Below, one piece after another: positions 44,261 to 57,229 of a DNA stretch of 64,000 bases. The translations under genes and the position numbers were made by a program. The notes beneath the pieces were generated by a model. That model did no database searches and had not been told where the DNA came from. It saw only the letters and a list, made by a program, of their open reading frames with translations. Source of the stretch: Nageia nagi (taxonomy: Eukaryota > Pinophyta); assembly GCA_050084985.1 (NCBI GenBank), contig JBITNC010000001.1, forward strand, positions 18,910,001 to 18,974,000, in the 5' to 3' direction. Within the stretch, counting starts at the first letter, position 1; every line of letters begins with the position of its first letter.

Positions 44261-46900
44261 ATCATTTATTTAGCATTGTCAAAATACTTTTATATTAATA
44301 TTTTAGTTAATAATTGGTCATATTAATATGACTAATTTATTTATTATCTGTTTCGCAAGAAAATAGCTTGACAAATTCTACACCTCTCCTTGCCATGTCA
44401 TTGATGAATCATCCAGTAGGAAAATAAGAAAATCTAAAACTCAAGTCATTGATTGATGACTCATCAGTTATGCTCCAAACATGCTCCACAGACAAAAGAT
44501 AAGTAAACTAAATGGATGTGTCTCAACTTTGTCTCCAATCAAATTCAATTCGAATTCAATCAAGGATCAATCAAGTAACAACCATTTTTAATTTGAAATT
44601 TGTATGGATTCTAATTTGGTGATTTAGCATGTCCCAAAAATCTATTTAAATAGGCTTCCATCTCCATTTTGAGGCTAGAAACTGGTGCAAATGTTGGGCT
44701 TCATATTTGTTGATTCCTGAGTTTTGGAAGTGATGAATTTCAAAGCCACTACATCCAACAATCTCTTACAAGTATTTGGAAGAGTGATTGGGAAGCATTG
44801 GCCTTGGGAAAAAGCTAGAAATTAGTCATTTCAAGATTTGTTCCTCTCATCAGACCAAAGACATACCCATCACATCTCCTAACCTTATTTCTATATTCTG
44901 TTCATACAATATTCATATTTTGTCTTGTGATATGTACTAATTTTAGAATTTTGTCTTATATGTTTGTAGGTTTTGAAATGCCTTGGATCTTGATGTTTTG
45001 ATAGAGAAATGACCTCGCATTTGGGAAACACCCCATGTTTGGGAAATGCCCTCACATTTCAAAAATTCCCTAGGTCACTGAATTTTATCAGAAAGGGCAA
45101 TTCCGGGCCACCTTAGGATTCACAATCAATAGTCATCAGCCATCAGCATTCATGATTAGGTAAATAATGATGTTTTTGAACACCACATTCAATTATTTAC
45201 GTGATCTTTTGTTTGAGCTTATGTTTTATCTCAAAAGGATGGCTTGATCAAGCCTCCTTAAGGTTTTAATTCTTTTTCGTTTAGTTTGTGCCCTTAGGAC
45301 ATAATCTAACATGCACATACTATTTAAATGTCTAGGGTTTGAGTGATCCTAAGAGGGGTTACTTTTATCTTGTACAAATATATTTTATTATGTTCCATTG
45401 GTAGCATTACACTATATTGTATAAGACTTCTTAGGGAATATTTATAATAGATTTCATCAAAGATGATGGACTAAAGACTTGTGTTCAAATTGTTAAGTTT
45501 TTTGTGTGTTACACTAGCCACTTATCTTTTTTTATTAATGGTCAAACTTTGAAAATTCAAATTTTAGAAACTCACTTTCAACCACTTTAAGATAATTTAT
45601 TCTACTTTTAAGTTCCGAAATAGCAAAAAAATCAACTTACTTTAAACTTTTTGTGAATTTCTAAGGTTTCCTTTGATCTCACTCTCCAAAAGTGGAGGAA
45701 AGTCCACTTTCCGTGAGGATTCACTTTCTACAAGAATTTCACATTCTCTGAAAATCAAATAATTTTTCTTATCTAACCTTCAAGAAGTGGTAGAAAGTCA
45801 ATTTTCATGGGTCACTTTCTATGAGAAGAAACTTCATTTTTTCGTGAGTTACATAAAATCCTCATAGCCTCTAAAATCTTTAGGACACACACTTAAAGAT
45901 GTTGAAACCTAACATTGGATGGGGTGAATCTCAATTTGGATGGATAATTCCTTATGGTCCTCACCCACTCACTTTGCCCAACATGATATAATTGTTGTTC
46001 TAAAGACATTCTATTAAGTATTATTTTTGTAATTAACATCGATAACCATTCTTTGACTTCAACATGAGGTAGAGTGGACAACCAAAATATTTTTTAAAAA
46101 AAAAATTATCTTTATTATTTAAAGAAAAAAAAAATCAACTTCAAAAATATAATTAAAAACTATACAAATATAGATACGCTTCATCAAGGTTATCCAAAAG
46201 TTACACTCAACCTATCTACCTACATCAAGTGACGTAAAACCAATCATTGAGTGATCTTTACATGTTGTTAACATATAATTTATTTTTTTAAAACTTAAAT
46301 CTCTTTTTCAAACTCAAAAATTTTCACATCTACTTACCTATTCTAACTCCCTTCAAAAAGATGATCCAAATAACTTTAGATTTTACAAGATCTTGTTTAA
46401 TTCATAATATATATTTTTAAAACACCAATGGTATCTCATCTCCTCTTCGATGGTTATGTGGTGGCAAGTGGCAACTACAACCAAACCAAAACGTGAGGAG
46501 GACAAAAGTGGTATGCCATGGAAGAGGGCATAATGCCACCTTTATCACAATTACAACACGGAAGCCAACTATGCAATGACAATGAATAACTATGCAATGA
46601 TTGCTCAAGGTGGACGTTGGAATACTTGGAATTCATTCAAATATGCCCTAAAATTTCAAATATTATATTCATGGCGTACTTCACCTTAGTCATAATGGTA
46701 TCTGGATCTCGTGAGTCGTGACCATTTCATTGTCAGCTCCTATCATCCAGCTCTCGCCCATCAAATATTGCCAAACATTTTGGAAATCATTCCCATAAAT
46801 CATACACTTTTTTTAACCTTATTTTGAGGGTGTGGGCATGCTTAAATTTCAAATCTTGGCATCTTGAATAGATGGAGACAAAAAGTCAGGTTGGATAATT
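44261..46900. other. Non-coding DNA, possible solo-LTR-like piece
   Basis: No gene. Bases 44640-44700 have a TATA-like CTATTTAAATAGG followed by GC-richer text typical of an LTR transcribed region, but no partner LTR or duplication was found. Near 45010-45075 a short 'gcatttgggaaa' phrase is repeated. From 45300 to 46900 I see nothing. Confidence 0.35.
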
Positions 46901-46919
46901 TTGTTTTATTAGGGTTTAG

Positions 46920-47000
46920 GAAGGGCGAGCACGTGGGACGAGGGATTCGGTCAAGGAAGGGACGGTTAAACGACGTATAAAAAAATATATTTAATTGTTT
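46920..47000 (+). promoter_or_regulatory. Promoter-like patch: G-box and TATA box
   Basis: A GC-richer island contains CACGTG near 46930 and CGTATAAAAAAATA near 46975, with no supported gene downstream: the ATG near 47095 opens only ~17 codons. It could be the remains of a gene promoter or chance. Confidence 0.3.
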
Positions 47001-47141
47001 GTTTTCTCGCGCTGTGGGTAGTATGGTACAATAGATACGTTGAGATATGGGGGTAGTTATCTTTCTTCGAAATTCAGTAAGTTGGCCGGGAGCCATGTCA
47101 AACATTATAAAATTAAATTTATATAATAAACTAAAAATCAT

Positions 47142-49301
47142 GATGGTGATATTTAGTTAGTCACAAAACCTATAAGATACCTAACACAATATAATGGAAT
47201 ATAAAACAAGAATAAATTAATAAAATATGATATAGCATTTGATATATCAATTTGATTACAAGAATGCTATATTGATTTATAAGTGAGGATTTATCTTCAC
47301 GAGTTTGAATCTAATTTCTTTTAAGTATTATCATATTTTTTTGTTGATCATGATATGTAAAATGATAGTTTAGAAGCTTAACATTTAACGATTGTATAAG
47401 AGGAATATGATTTAATGAGTGAAATCTCCTTGATAACCTTTATATGTTACCATATTTACCTTTGGGCAAACTTTTATAGGTCTTACAAACTAATGGGTTT
47501 AAAAGGACATTAAAAGACCCTTATCTATATAAATATGTCTAGACGAAGGTATAATCTTCATGGTCACCATATCATTGCCTATAACCTTTAAGTGTTAAGG
47601 ACCATATGGTAGTGCTCTATAGATTGATGCCACCTCTCCTATCTCTCGGCAACATGGTCCCATTGAAAGATATACAATAACTTGTCATATGTAATGTCAT
47701 TGATAATCATAGTGAATGAGCTATGATAATATGCATGAATATCTAACCTATAAAAATATAGTGGTATGATATTCATTTTTATCCCATAGTAGAAGTACTA
47801 GAGATCAAAATATAGGTGGATCAAGATAGTGTAGTCCCATGCATACTTAAGATGGTGTTACACCATGTCTTGTATGATTGACACCATGGAAACTTGAAAA
47901 GTGTGAAATTCCTTATTCAAAATGATAAGTGTGTGGTCTATATCACTAAGATTAATCAAATTAATTAAACTATGGAATCATTGTAATTGATCACATCATT
48001 GGTAAAGAACCCACTCATGGTTCTCTTGGTGGCAACCACCCTAATAAATCACTACATAAATGCTCTAATTTACCTTCTTGATAAGCTAATGCTAGGACTA
48101 CCTAGTTTTGTGATGTGATAAATATTCTTCGATGTGATGGTCATCTCCCTTATTAGTAGATGAAAAGTGTTGATGGAATACTTGCATTACTTCAACAACT
48201 CTATCAAGTATGCAAATTTTGTAACGATTTATGGAGTATTAGACATAGGGTGATATCCAATATTTCATGATATCCCATGCTTCTGAATCATAAGGTTGGT
48301 AATTGCATGTTCAAAGCTTCAAGGGAAACTTTTTTTCATTGTTGAGGCATGAACATTTATCATAAAAGAAAATAAAATCCCATTAACATATATGTCAAAA
48401 ATTCAAAAAGCAAAAAATTCGCTTCACATAATAAAAAATTAGTTTAAATATCATTTTTCATCTTTATCATGTTAATGTCTTTCTATAGTATTATTTATAA
48501 GTAGATAAATGAATAGATAAATATCTCTCTATCATTTTTTATGATGAAATACTTATATTTTAAAGAAAAAATTGCTAAAAATAAACTTATATTAACTTCA
48601 ACATGATTTGATTTCGTGCATAATAAAATTAATGCAATTTGATAAAATACTAAAAATGATAAAAAAATCAAGCATATTAGGATTTTTATACTTATACCGA
48701 ATTAAGTTTGATGATGTTTTGTAGAAGACCCCTCTTGCATCTAAGATATGCTCTTATTGTCATTTCTATTATTTTTGGCCTCTACTCCTTTTTGTAAGTT
48801 GACTTGTATTTTATGGTTAAAGTGGGGCATAAAATCCTTCCTTACTTAATTCTTTCTTTTTTTTAGCTTTTAGTTCCATTTTTGTTTTGTTTTTGTATGA
48901 TCTCCTTTTTATTGTGTATATAAATAGGGTTATTCATATTTAATAAAACATCTTCTACCTTCATCTTTTATATTCTAAAATATTCTACATTTAATCATGT
49001 CACATTTGTATTTTATTTTCACTATGTGGTTTAGAATAAAAAAATTTATGCACTTGATTTCCATATTTGAAAGTTATTAGAAGATTTCTATGTATGATTG
49101 GGTTTGACTACTAATAAGGTGAAAAATTTCCCCTTAAACATTTCGATATTATTATGTGAATATAATATTTAAGTATTGCAAGCAATTAATCATAGAACCA
49201 TAAAAGCAAAATCAAAATTTAATAAATTTGATGTAAATCGTAATATAATTTTATCAAATATAACAACAACATTTTTCCAAATAAACATGTAATTGAGTAA
49301 G
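47142..49301. other. AT-rich non-coding DNA
   Basis: No gene, repeat or element recognised. Confidence 0.5.
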
Positions 49302-49460
49302 TGTAGGGGAGTTGGTGAGAGGGGTAGTTGAAATCTCTTGAATTGTTCACGGGAGACTCCAGATTCAAATCTCACCCCCTCATTTGCAAGTGAATATATC
49401 TAATGTAATAAATGGCAAGTGTTAATTCCTTACAAAGCTTCATTATGTGAAAAAAAAAAC
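49302..49460 (+). mobile_element. tRNA-derived SINE, copy 1
   Basis: It starts GGGGAGTTGGTGAGAGGGGT (A-box-like, 49307-49326) and carries a B-box-like GATTCAAATC (49362-49371) at the right spacing for an RNA polymerase III promoter. A non-tRNA body follows ('tgcaagtgaatatatctaat') and then an A-run (49450-49459). Copy 2 at 50200-50322 supports it as a family. Target duplications are unclear. Confidence 0.7.
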
Positions 49461-50199
49461 ATACAAATAATTTTATTTTATGTAAATTCAAATTTTAAAT
49501 TATTTTGATAAATTTCAATGGACATTTTACTATGATGGACTAAAAATACCTTAAACATCTATTGTAAACATTCACATGAAATTATATATTGAAGTTGTTT
49601 GCAAAGAAAATCTAACCCTTTTGATTTACGTACAGTCAACTTCCATTAATAATTACATTAATTATGCATGTAAAAAGAATGTCTAACTTCGAGAAAAAGG
49701 AATAGGATTTGTCATAAATGTATTTTTTATTAATAATTCTATAAAAGATTATCATGACACGTGCACAAGTAAGTGGCTTCATCTCGATTTCGAAGGAGAG
49801 ATGACTTGCTTTCGTTTGTATATTGGGAAGTTTAGCTGCCACGCTAGCCGTTATATTTCTGAGTTGGATGTGTTAAAATATATTTAATAATGCATCATGG
49901 AGAATAAGATATTATTAATACATGTTTATTTCTTAACTTTGAATGCAAGCATATAAGTGCTATAAAATATAAGATATTCCATGTGAGATGTTGGGGTAAT
50001 GTCATGAATAATAAAGCAACGTTCCTCCACTATCTATTTGAATTATAGTCAATCATGTTTTCTTTATCACAAAGCTAATGATGCATTTGGACAGGAGAAA
50101 CACAAATTTAATTTAATGTATGTTTTTGTATAAATTTTAAATACTATTTAATGATGAAGATTAAATTGTAAATTATATATATGTATATATAATGGGTTT
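49461..50199. other. AT-rich non-coding DNA
   Basis: Nothing recognised. Confidence 0.5.
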
Positions 50200-50322
50200 T
50201 AAGTTTGTTGATATCTATTATATGTTATATATTCACTTGCATGTGAGGGGGGAGATTTAAATTTGGGACTTTTCATTATCTAGTTAAGAGTTTTCAGCTA
50301 CCCCTCTATCCAACTCCTCTAT
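50200..50322 (-). mobile_element. tRNA-derived SINE, copy 2
   Basis: On the minus strand it reads AGGAGTTGGATAGAGGGGTA, then a B-box-like CAAATTTAAATC (50253-50265), then 'catgcaagtgaatatataac'. It matches copy 1 in order and spacing but is more diverged, and its A-tail is gone. Confidence 0.68.
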
Positions 50323-52581
50323 ATATAAAAAATATTCAAAGTATTAATTTCAAGGTTTCTATCTTCTAAATATATATTTTTAAGATATATAAATTAGTAA
50401 TATTCATAAATTAAATTGTAAATATAGCATAGTATGGTTATAATTATAAATTATTTTGAATTAGAATTTAATAAATGTTCTTTATACATTAAATAAATAT
50501 TATTAAATAAAAATATATATAAAAAATGTAATAAATATCACACAAAAATATTATTTATCGAAAAATATACTAAATATCACTTAATAATATTTAAATATAA
50601 AAGTACAATTAAATATAAAAAAATAATTGTGAATTAATTTCAAACTTCTATTTATACAAATGTTGGAATTATGGATCTATTTTAGCTATTAGACTATTGT
50701 TAAACAAACACACAAGTGACAAACACACCTTCCCCTTATATGTTGTAGAATGCCGCTTGACATAATAAGATTATAACTTGCTTATATGGTTCTTCCTTCA
50801 TATGAATTGTAGATACCTAAACTTGATTTTTAATTTGTTAAAAAAATCATATTTTAGGCATCTAAAATAAATAATTGATTTATGAGCTTTATTGATATAT
50901 TTCAGATATTATCTTGATGATTGAACTAACATATATTGATTATCTCCCATAATTCATTTTTTGATGGTACAAGATTAAAGTAGTACTAAGCAAGGTGACT
51001 TGATCAGGAAGGAAACTTATCAATAAAAGGAGAAATGCTTGAGATAATTATCATGATTTAGATCTTGATACTCTATAATACATGTGACTAGTGATTTTCA
51101 TCATCACTTATCAAATTTGGATACTTGTGCTTTGTTATTATCAATTCATTCATACTTTTTGTTACCAAGAGAGAATTTTGAACAAAATTATCTAGGGAGA
51201 AAATATGATTTGATGAACTAACAAATTATAGTGAATTATGGCAAATTGAGGTAAACTAAAGGTAAATTACAATAAAAAAATTAAGGAAACTAATGAGTTA
51301 TTAGAATAAATCACAACTTTCATGATGAACTACCACTTTGAGGTAAAATAACTATATCTTCCCCAAATCGAACAAAGGCATACAAATGGTGAAAAGAGCT
51401 TCAAGATAAAGACACGATGAGATCAAATAAGAACATAAAAAAGAGTGATATATATGTGTTAGTAGATAGATATAATCATTTATATAACATTCTATGCTAA
51501 ATCATCATATTAATTAGACTCTTGATGAATTATACTTATACTCACTATCAACTCAATATACCCTTATTTTAAATTATTCTATTATGCATAATTCTTATTT
51601 CAATATTTTTGTCTTTTTCTTTATTTTCCTTACTTCTTTTGTGGGAAAGAACCCTAAACGATTGATAGTCGTTAGTTTACTAGATTGGTCAACGGTTCCA
51701 TTCTCAGGAATCCCACAAATAGAAAAGATAGAAACTTCAAGGGATTTTGAATGATATTTTGAAAAGAGAATAATTCAAACCTAGGATAAGATTAGTTTAG
51801 TTCTAGTTCCTAAAGTAATAAAAAGAATTAAAAAATGGTTTATTTGAAAAATAGGGCTAACTAAATATTAAGTGGTAGAATCTATTTTTGGTGATGAAAG
51901 TTTTAAAATTCTTTGGTGAAAATTTCAAAAGTTATTTCATCTTTTTTTTTTTAATCAAATAAAAAAAGTTCGTTACCAAAGTTAAGATCCACAATTCAAT
52001 TGGATGAAGGTAAAATTATTCCAATTGATTACTTCCCATGAACCTTAGATATAAAAATTGATGATTGGCTCCAACACACTCTAGATAACTATACTACTGA
52101 ATTTGCTCCTCAAGACTAGGTGTCTTGGGATGCAAGTAAGGAAAGATTCTTTAGGGGTTCACAAAATATCTTCTTGAAAACTTTATTCCAAATTTGCAAG
52201 AGCTAACTAATTAAGTAGGGGGAAGCCCTTAACGCCTCCTATTACTTGTATGAGGAAAGTACAACGAGATGGAAAAGAAATCCAAGATGGTGAGGATTAG
52301 TTAAGGAATGTCATGGGTCAAAATGGCATCTAATTAACAAAAAAGAAATAAATATATTATGAAAAGATATGATGGTTTGAGGTTTGAGATATAAGAAGGG
52401 AGAGTGTCGAGAAAAGGGAACTAAAATAAAATGGGAAAGAAAATATTCACTTAGAAAAGGAGAGAAGAATATAAATGAAAATTAAGAGAGATGAAAGAAA
52501 AGAGAAAACATGATGCACTAGCACAAATAAAAAGAAAGTGAAAAGTTGATTGACATGGGATTAAAAGTTACACTTCATAAA
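50323..52581. other. AT-rich non-coding DNA
   Basis: No gene recognised. Bases 52210-52560 are purine-rich and may be the 5' untranslated region of the LINE that follows. Confidence 0.4.
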
Positions 52582-54178
52582 ATGGAGAGCGGTGTTGGGG
52601 GTGGAGAGAGCAAGGTGGCTAGTATAGTTGGTATGGATGATACAAGGGGTTCTAGTATGATGCAGGATCGAGGTGGAGGGGTTGGGTCTAGTTCTATGGT
52701 TCTTGAAGCTAAGTAAGCCTATCTCTAGGTCAATTTTGGATGCTAAGGTTGAATCCAAGCTCCCACATTCTAGGGAAGGTTCAGAAGCACAACCAATAAA
52801 ATAAAAACATTTATCTTATGCTCAAGTGGATACACAATGCAATGTAACACCTTTAGCTTCTTTTCTTAATCTTCAAGTTTTAGCTGGGAAGCTTACCCTT
52901 CCTTTAGAGATTATAAAGATCACTATAGAGGAAGGTGCTTTGAATCCAGTGGGTAAGTTTTTAGGGCCTAGATCGGATATTGAATTAGTGTGGGAATGGG
53001 ATTTTCAAAAATGGAAAATGAATGGTTGATTTGACATTGTAACCCTCCCTAATGGGTTTTTCTTGATCAAGTTTTGCAGCAAAGAGGACCTCATAAAGTT
53101 TTGTTTGGGGGGCCCTGGATTTTTGGATAAAGGGCATTGTTTGTGATGAAATGGACTTTAGAATTCAATCCAAACACCTAATTCATTACTTCTATTCCTA
53201 TTTGGGTTATACTATCAAGCCTTCCATTTTAGTTTTGGCATGATGAAGTCCTAGTAGGGATTGAAAATTGGATTGGATACCTTATCACCATTGCCAAGGC
53301 TACTAGAGAAAACTATTACATGATCTTTGCAAGATTATGCATTAGTATCATTTCTTATTTGATCTTTTCAAACACTATTGACTTAGTCTCTGAATTAGGA
53401 GTCTAGTATCAATTGATTGAGTATGAAAACCCTCCTTAGATCTATGACCATTATAAGCAGAAAGGCCACAACTCCTCTTGGTTTCCTGGAAAACAACTAG
53501 AAAAGAGGTTGAAGAAGCAACAAGGTGAGAAAGTAAAACCTAGAGAGTAGATGGTAGTGAAATATTTGGCCTAGGTGATATAAGGAAGTCTAGATATGCT
53601 ACCATTGGTAATGCTTTCTTCAACTTGGAGGATCAATCTAAGGAGGCTCCAGTGGTTGAGAATTATTTTATCATAAAGTGTTGGCTATTATGGGTCCAAG
53701 ACCTATCCCATAGGAAGCTTTGATCACCCTATTGGAGGACAAACAAATGGCCTATTATCTTTTAAAGAAAAATAAGAGAGACCAAAAAGAGTCCTCCTTT
53801 GAGGAGGAGATTTTGGTGTTAGAAGAAGAATACCAAGGAGAAAGGGAGGTTGTTTATCAAACTCAAGGAATGGATGACTCTAGAAGGGGTGAGTTAACTG
53901 AGGCTTTGGATAGTGTTCTTGAAACTTAGTTTCCCCCCCATTTGGAACTTGGCTCGAGGCATCTAGAATAAATGGAAATGATTCCAAAAGCCCTAGATTC
54001 TTCCTTTGGCTTGCATATGGAGGGTAAGTGTTGGGGTGAAGATGAGGATTCAGATTCTCAAGAGGAAAATATGGTTGTGACACTAGGACATAAGAACAAA
54101 AATAAGAAGAAGAAACTTCAAGGTCTATTTGGCAAGGATCTTCCAAGAAGACCATCTAAAGGAATGTTATGTTATTGA
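52582..54178 (+). pseudogene. L1-type LINE ORF1 (DUF4283-like domain, knuckle, acidic tail)
   Basis: ORF1 protein binds LINE RNA. From ATG 52582 a Gly/Ser-rich head is followed by SFLNLQVLAGKLTLPLEI and the DUF4283-like core: NGFFLIKFCSKEDLIKFC, GGPWIFG, FVMKWTLEFNP and SIPIWVILSSLPF.FW (53040-53240). A degraded knuckle reads YDHYKQKGHNSSW (~53445). The tail is acidic (EEEILVLEEEYQGERE, 53795-53845) and ends with KNKNKKKKLQG near 54120. Several stops and frame changes break it. The order and the ORF2 downstream identify it as plant L1. Confidence 0.78.
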
Positions 54179-54258
54179 GAATCGAAGGTAAACATAGGTA
54201 AATGATCCCAAACTATAGTATTTAGGGTTGGAGGGAAGAAAAGCAAATCAATGAAGCA

Positions 54259-54960
54259 ATGAGAATCCTCTCATGGAATGTCAAGGTAATTTGTTCCCCT
54301 AAGAGACATAAAAGTTTTTCAGATTTAAAAAGGGAACTGAATTTTGAGGTGATCCTCCTTCAAGAAATAAAAAGTATGGAAGTCAAAGTGCTCTCTATTA
54401 AAAATATCCTCTAAAGGGAGGCAAATTTTGTTGTAGTTCATGCAAAAGGTAAATCTGGAGTCATTTTATGTTTATGAGATAGAACTAAATTGGATGGTAG
54501 ATTCATTATCTCTATTCCATGCTTTTGCTTCATTTTCTTCACTTATTTAGTTACCTTGGAGACCTTTATTGTTACTAATATGTATGCCCTTACCACCTAT
54601 GCAGACATGAAAGTTTTGTGGTCTTCTCTTAATTAAATGTGGGAAAATTTTATGGGTCTAAGTTGGATTATTGCAGGAGACTTTAATATCTCTGTTTTCC
54701 CTTCTAAGAAGTAAGGGGGACTTGAGGGTTTTAGTGAGAGTATGTAGGATTTTGCTATATTTGTTAATGAGAATAATCTTTTGGACCTAGATTTGAAGAG
54801 AATCAAGTTTAGTTGGACTAATGGTAGGTGTGGATCCACTCATATTCAAGAAAAATTTGATAGAAACCTCATTTCTCAATACTGCATAACTAGGTTTAGG
54901 GATACTACTCTTTGGGTTACCCAAATAATGAATTGGACCATAACCCAATGTTATTAGAAA
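54259..54960 (+). pseudogene. L1-type LINE ORF2: endonuclease
   Basis: The AP-like endonuclease nicks target DNA for target-primed reverse transcription. It starts MRILSWNVKVICSPKRHKSF with the conserved N, then VILLQEIKSM with the catalytic E, later LSWIIAGDFNISVFP (D and N) and RIKFSWTNGRCGS. A few stops interrupt it. It begins about 80 bases after ORF1, as in plant L1 elements. Confidence 0.82.
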
Positions 54961-56530
54961 CTCAGGATCAAAGAAGATAGTTTAATGCCTTGTTTCATTT
55001 TGAGAATATGTGGTTTACTCATGAGAGCTTAGAAGAACATATTAGAATTTGGTGGCAATATAGATTATTTGGTTCTTCTCTTACTCAAGTAGCCAAAAAG
55101 TTAAGATTTATCAAGAAGAATCTTAAAATGTGGAATAGAGAAACTTTTGGACTCATCTTTAGAAGGAAAGTTGATCTCCAAGTGCAAATGAGATCCCTAG
55201 AAGAACAAATTCAAGCATAAGGATGCTCTAAAGAAATCTGAAGATCTAATAAGATGACCTTAAATAAATGGAATACCACTTTAGAATAAGAAGAGATAAT
55301 GTGGAAATAAAAATCTAGGATCAATTGGCTTCAAGCAGGGGACATGAACACTAAGTTTTTTCATGTTTCTACTCTAAGGCATCGTAGCCAAAGTAGTATC
55401 AAGGAGATTCAATATGTGGATGGTTAGGGAAATCATGGATAAGCTTATTAGCAACATTCCTAAGTTGATGAATGAAAGACTCAATGATCGATTAAGTTGT
55501 AAGTTTATTGAGGTGGGTATTCAAGTAGCTATTTTTGACATGGGTGGCTCTAAAGTACCAAGCCTTGATGGGTTCTCAAAGAGTTTATTTCAAACCTTTT
55601 GGGACATTATGGGGGTGGAGGTTATTTTGGCTATTTAGGAGTTTCAAGTTTCTAAAGTTATGCCTAAGGATGTGAATTCTACCTTTATGGCCCTTATTCC
55701 TAAGGTGACGAAGGCTAATTCTTTCGATAAATTCTATCCTATCAGTATTTGTAACTTCTATAAAATTATCTTGAAAGTTATGGCTAATAGGTTAAAGTCC
55801 ATTCTTCCTTTGATCATTAGCCCTAACCAAGGAGGCTTTATCTCAGGGAGGCAAATTTTGGATGGAATTATTTTGGCCCATGAGTTAACACATTCGACCT
55901 TTAAATATGGGAGGGATGGTATGTTGCTAAAATTAGATATCAACAAATCCTATGATAGAGTATACTAGAAATTATTGATGCTTGTGCTACATAAGTTTGG
56001 GTTTCAAGAATATTGGATAATCTTGGTCTTTGAATGTATCTCTACTACTACCTTTTCTATGCTCATTAATGGGGTATCAATGGGGTATTTTCCTAAAAAA
56101 AGGGATCTTTGATAAGGAGATCCTTTTCCTTTTTTCCTTTTTATTATTCTTGCTAAAGCTTTAGGAAGGATTATTCAAATAGCTACTTGTGTAGGCTTCA
56201 TTGAAGGTATTAAATTGGCTAGGAATATCCCTCCTTTTTCTCTCCTATAGTTTGTGGATGATACCTTAATCATTTCTAGATCCTCCATTCTCCAAGCCCA
56301 ATGTGTTAAACAAATTCTTAACTCATATGAAGAGATAGTTAGTCAAAAAATTAACTTTGAAAAAAGTAAGGTGTTTTTCTTGAACATAGAAAGGATTGTT
56401 CAACAAAGAATGACAAATATTTTTCATTGTGATATTAGAGAGTTGCCAACCACCTATTTGGGCATGCCTCTTTTTAGTGGAGGGATGAAAGAGAGACCTT
56501 TTGGGATCCCATTGCGAAACATTTTTTGAA
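54961..56530 (+). pseudogene. L1-type LINE ORF2: reverse transcriptase
   Basis: The linker region (54990-55220) reads WWQYRLFGSSLTQVAKKLRF. RT motifs are ALIPKVTKANSFDKFYPISI, CNFYKIILKVMANRLKSILP, LIISPNQGGFISGRQILDGI, and LKLDINKSYDRVY with catalytic D (55930-55965). The second box FVDDTLIISRS is at 56250-56280, with V for the usual A, and is followed by FEKSKVFFLN and LPTTYLGMPLFSGG. Several stops and frame changes lie between, for example around 56100 where the LF.GDP motif is broken. Confidence 0.88.
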
Positions 56531-57229
56531 GAAGTTAGCAAGATGTAAGGGTGTCCTCCTAAGCCAATTAGGTAAACTCTAACTGATTAAATCACTTCTT
56601 CAAAGCTTGCCAATGTATTTTATGTCAACCTTCAAAATTCCTTGGAAAGTGTTAGATAGGCTCACCTAGATTTAAAGGGATTTCTTATGGAAAGGCATTG
56701 AGGAGAAAAAGAGGATGGCACTTATTTCCTATAAGAAGGTTTGTTTACCTCTCAAATAAGGGGGGTTAGGGGTCCAAAATTTTTAAAAAATGAATACTAC
56801 TTTGATGAGCAAGATGGTGTGGAAGGTGGCTATGGGTATAGAGAACCTATGGATAGATACTGTCAAATCTAAGTATCTCCTAATTTCTTCATTTCTAGAG
56901 GATTTGAATCCAAGGGTGGGCTCTACCTTCTAGAATAGAATTCAATGCACCAAGGCTTTTCTCATAAGCCATAGATGTTGAATTATTGATAATAGAAGGA
57001 GAGTTCATTTTTAGAAAGACTGTTGGTTTTAGAAAACTCATTTATGAGAGCATGTAATTCTCTCCACTTTAAGAAGAGAGATTACCCTCAAGTTTAGAGA
57101 AAAAGTAGGTGATTATATTTCCATAGAGGATAGATTAAAATGGAAATTCCTTAATCTTGATAACCCTTATGAAATCTAATAGAAAGCTTTGGATTTATTG
57201 AATAAGATGTTGAAAGTCTACCTTTTGAC

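Noticed and set aside
46842-47141. 99-codon minus-strand ORF
   Set aside because: It starts in AT-rich DNA, has no recognisable domain and overlaps the promoter-like patch; likely chance.
49302-49380. Possible functional tRNA gene
   Set aside because: Boxes are degenerate, no cloverleaf can be closed, and a body plus A-run follows, so SINE is the better call.
53880-54155. 91-codon minus-strand ORF
   Set aside because: Opposite to the acidic/basic tail of LINE ORF1; its His/Pro-rich text is the complement of that.
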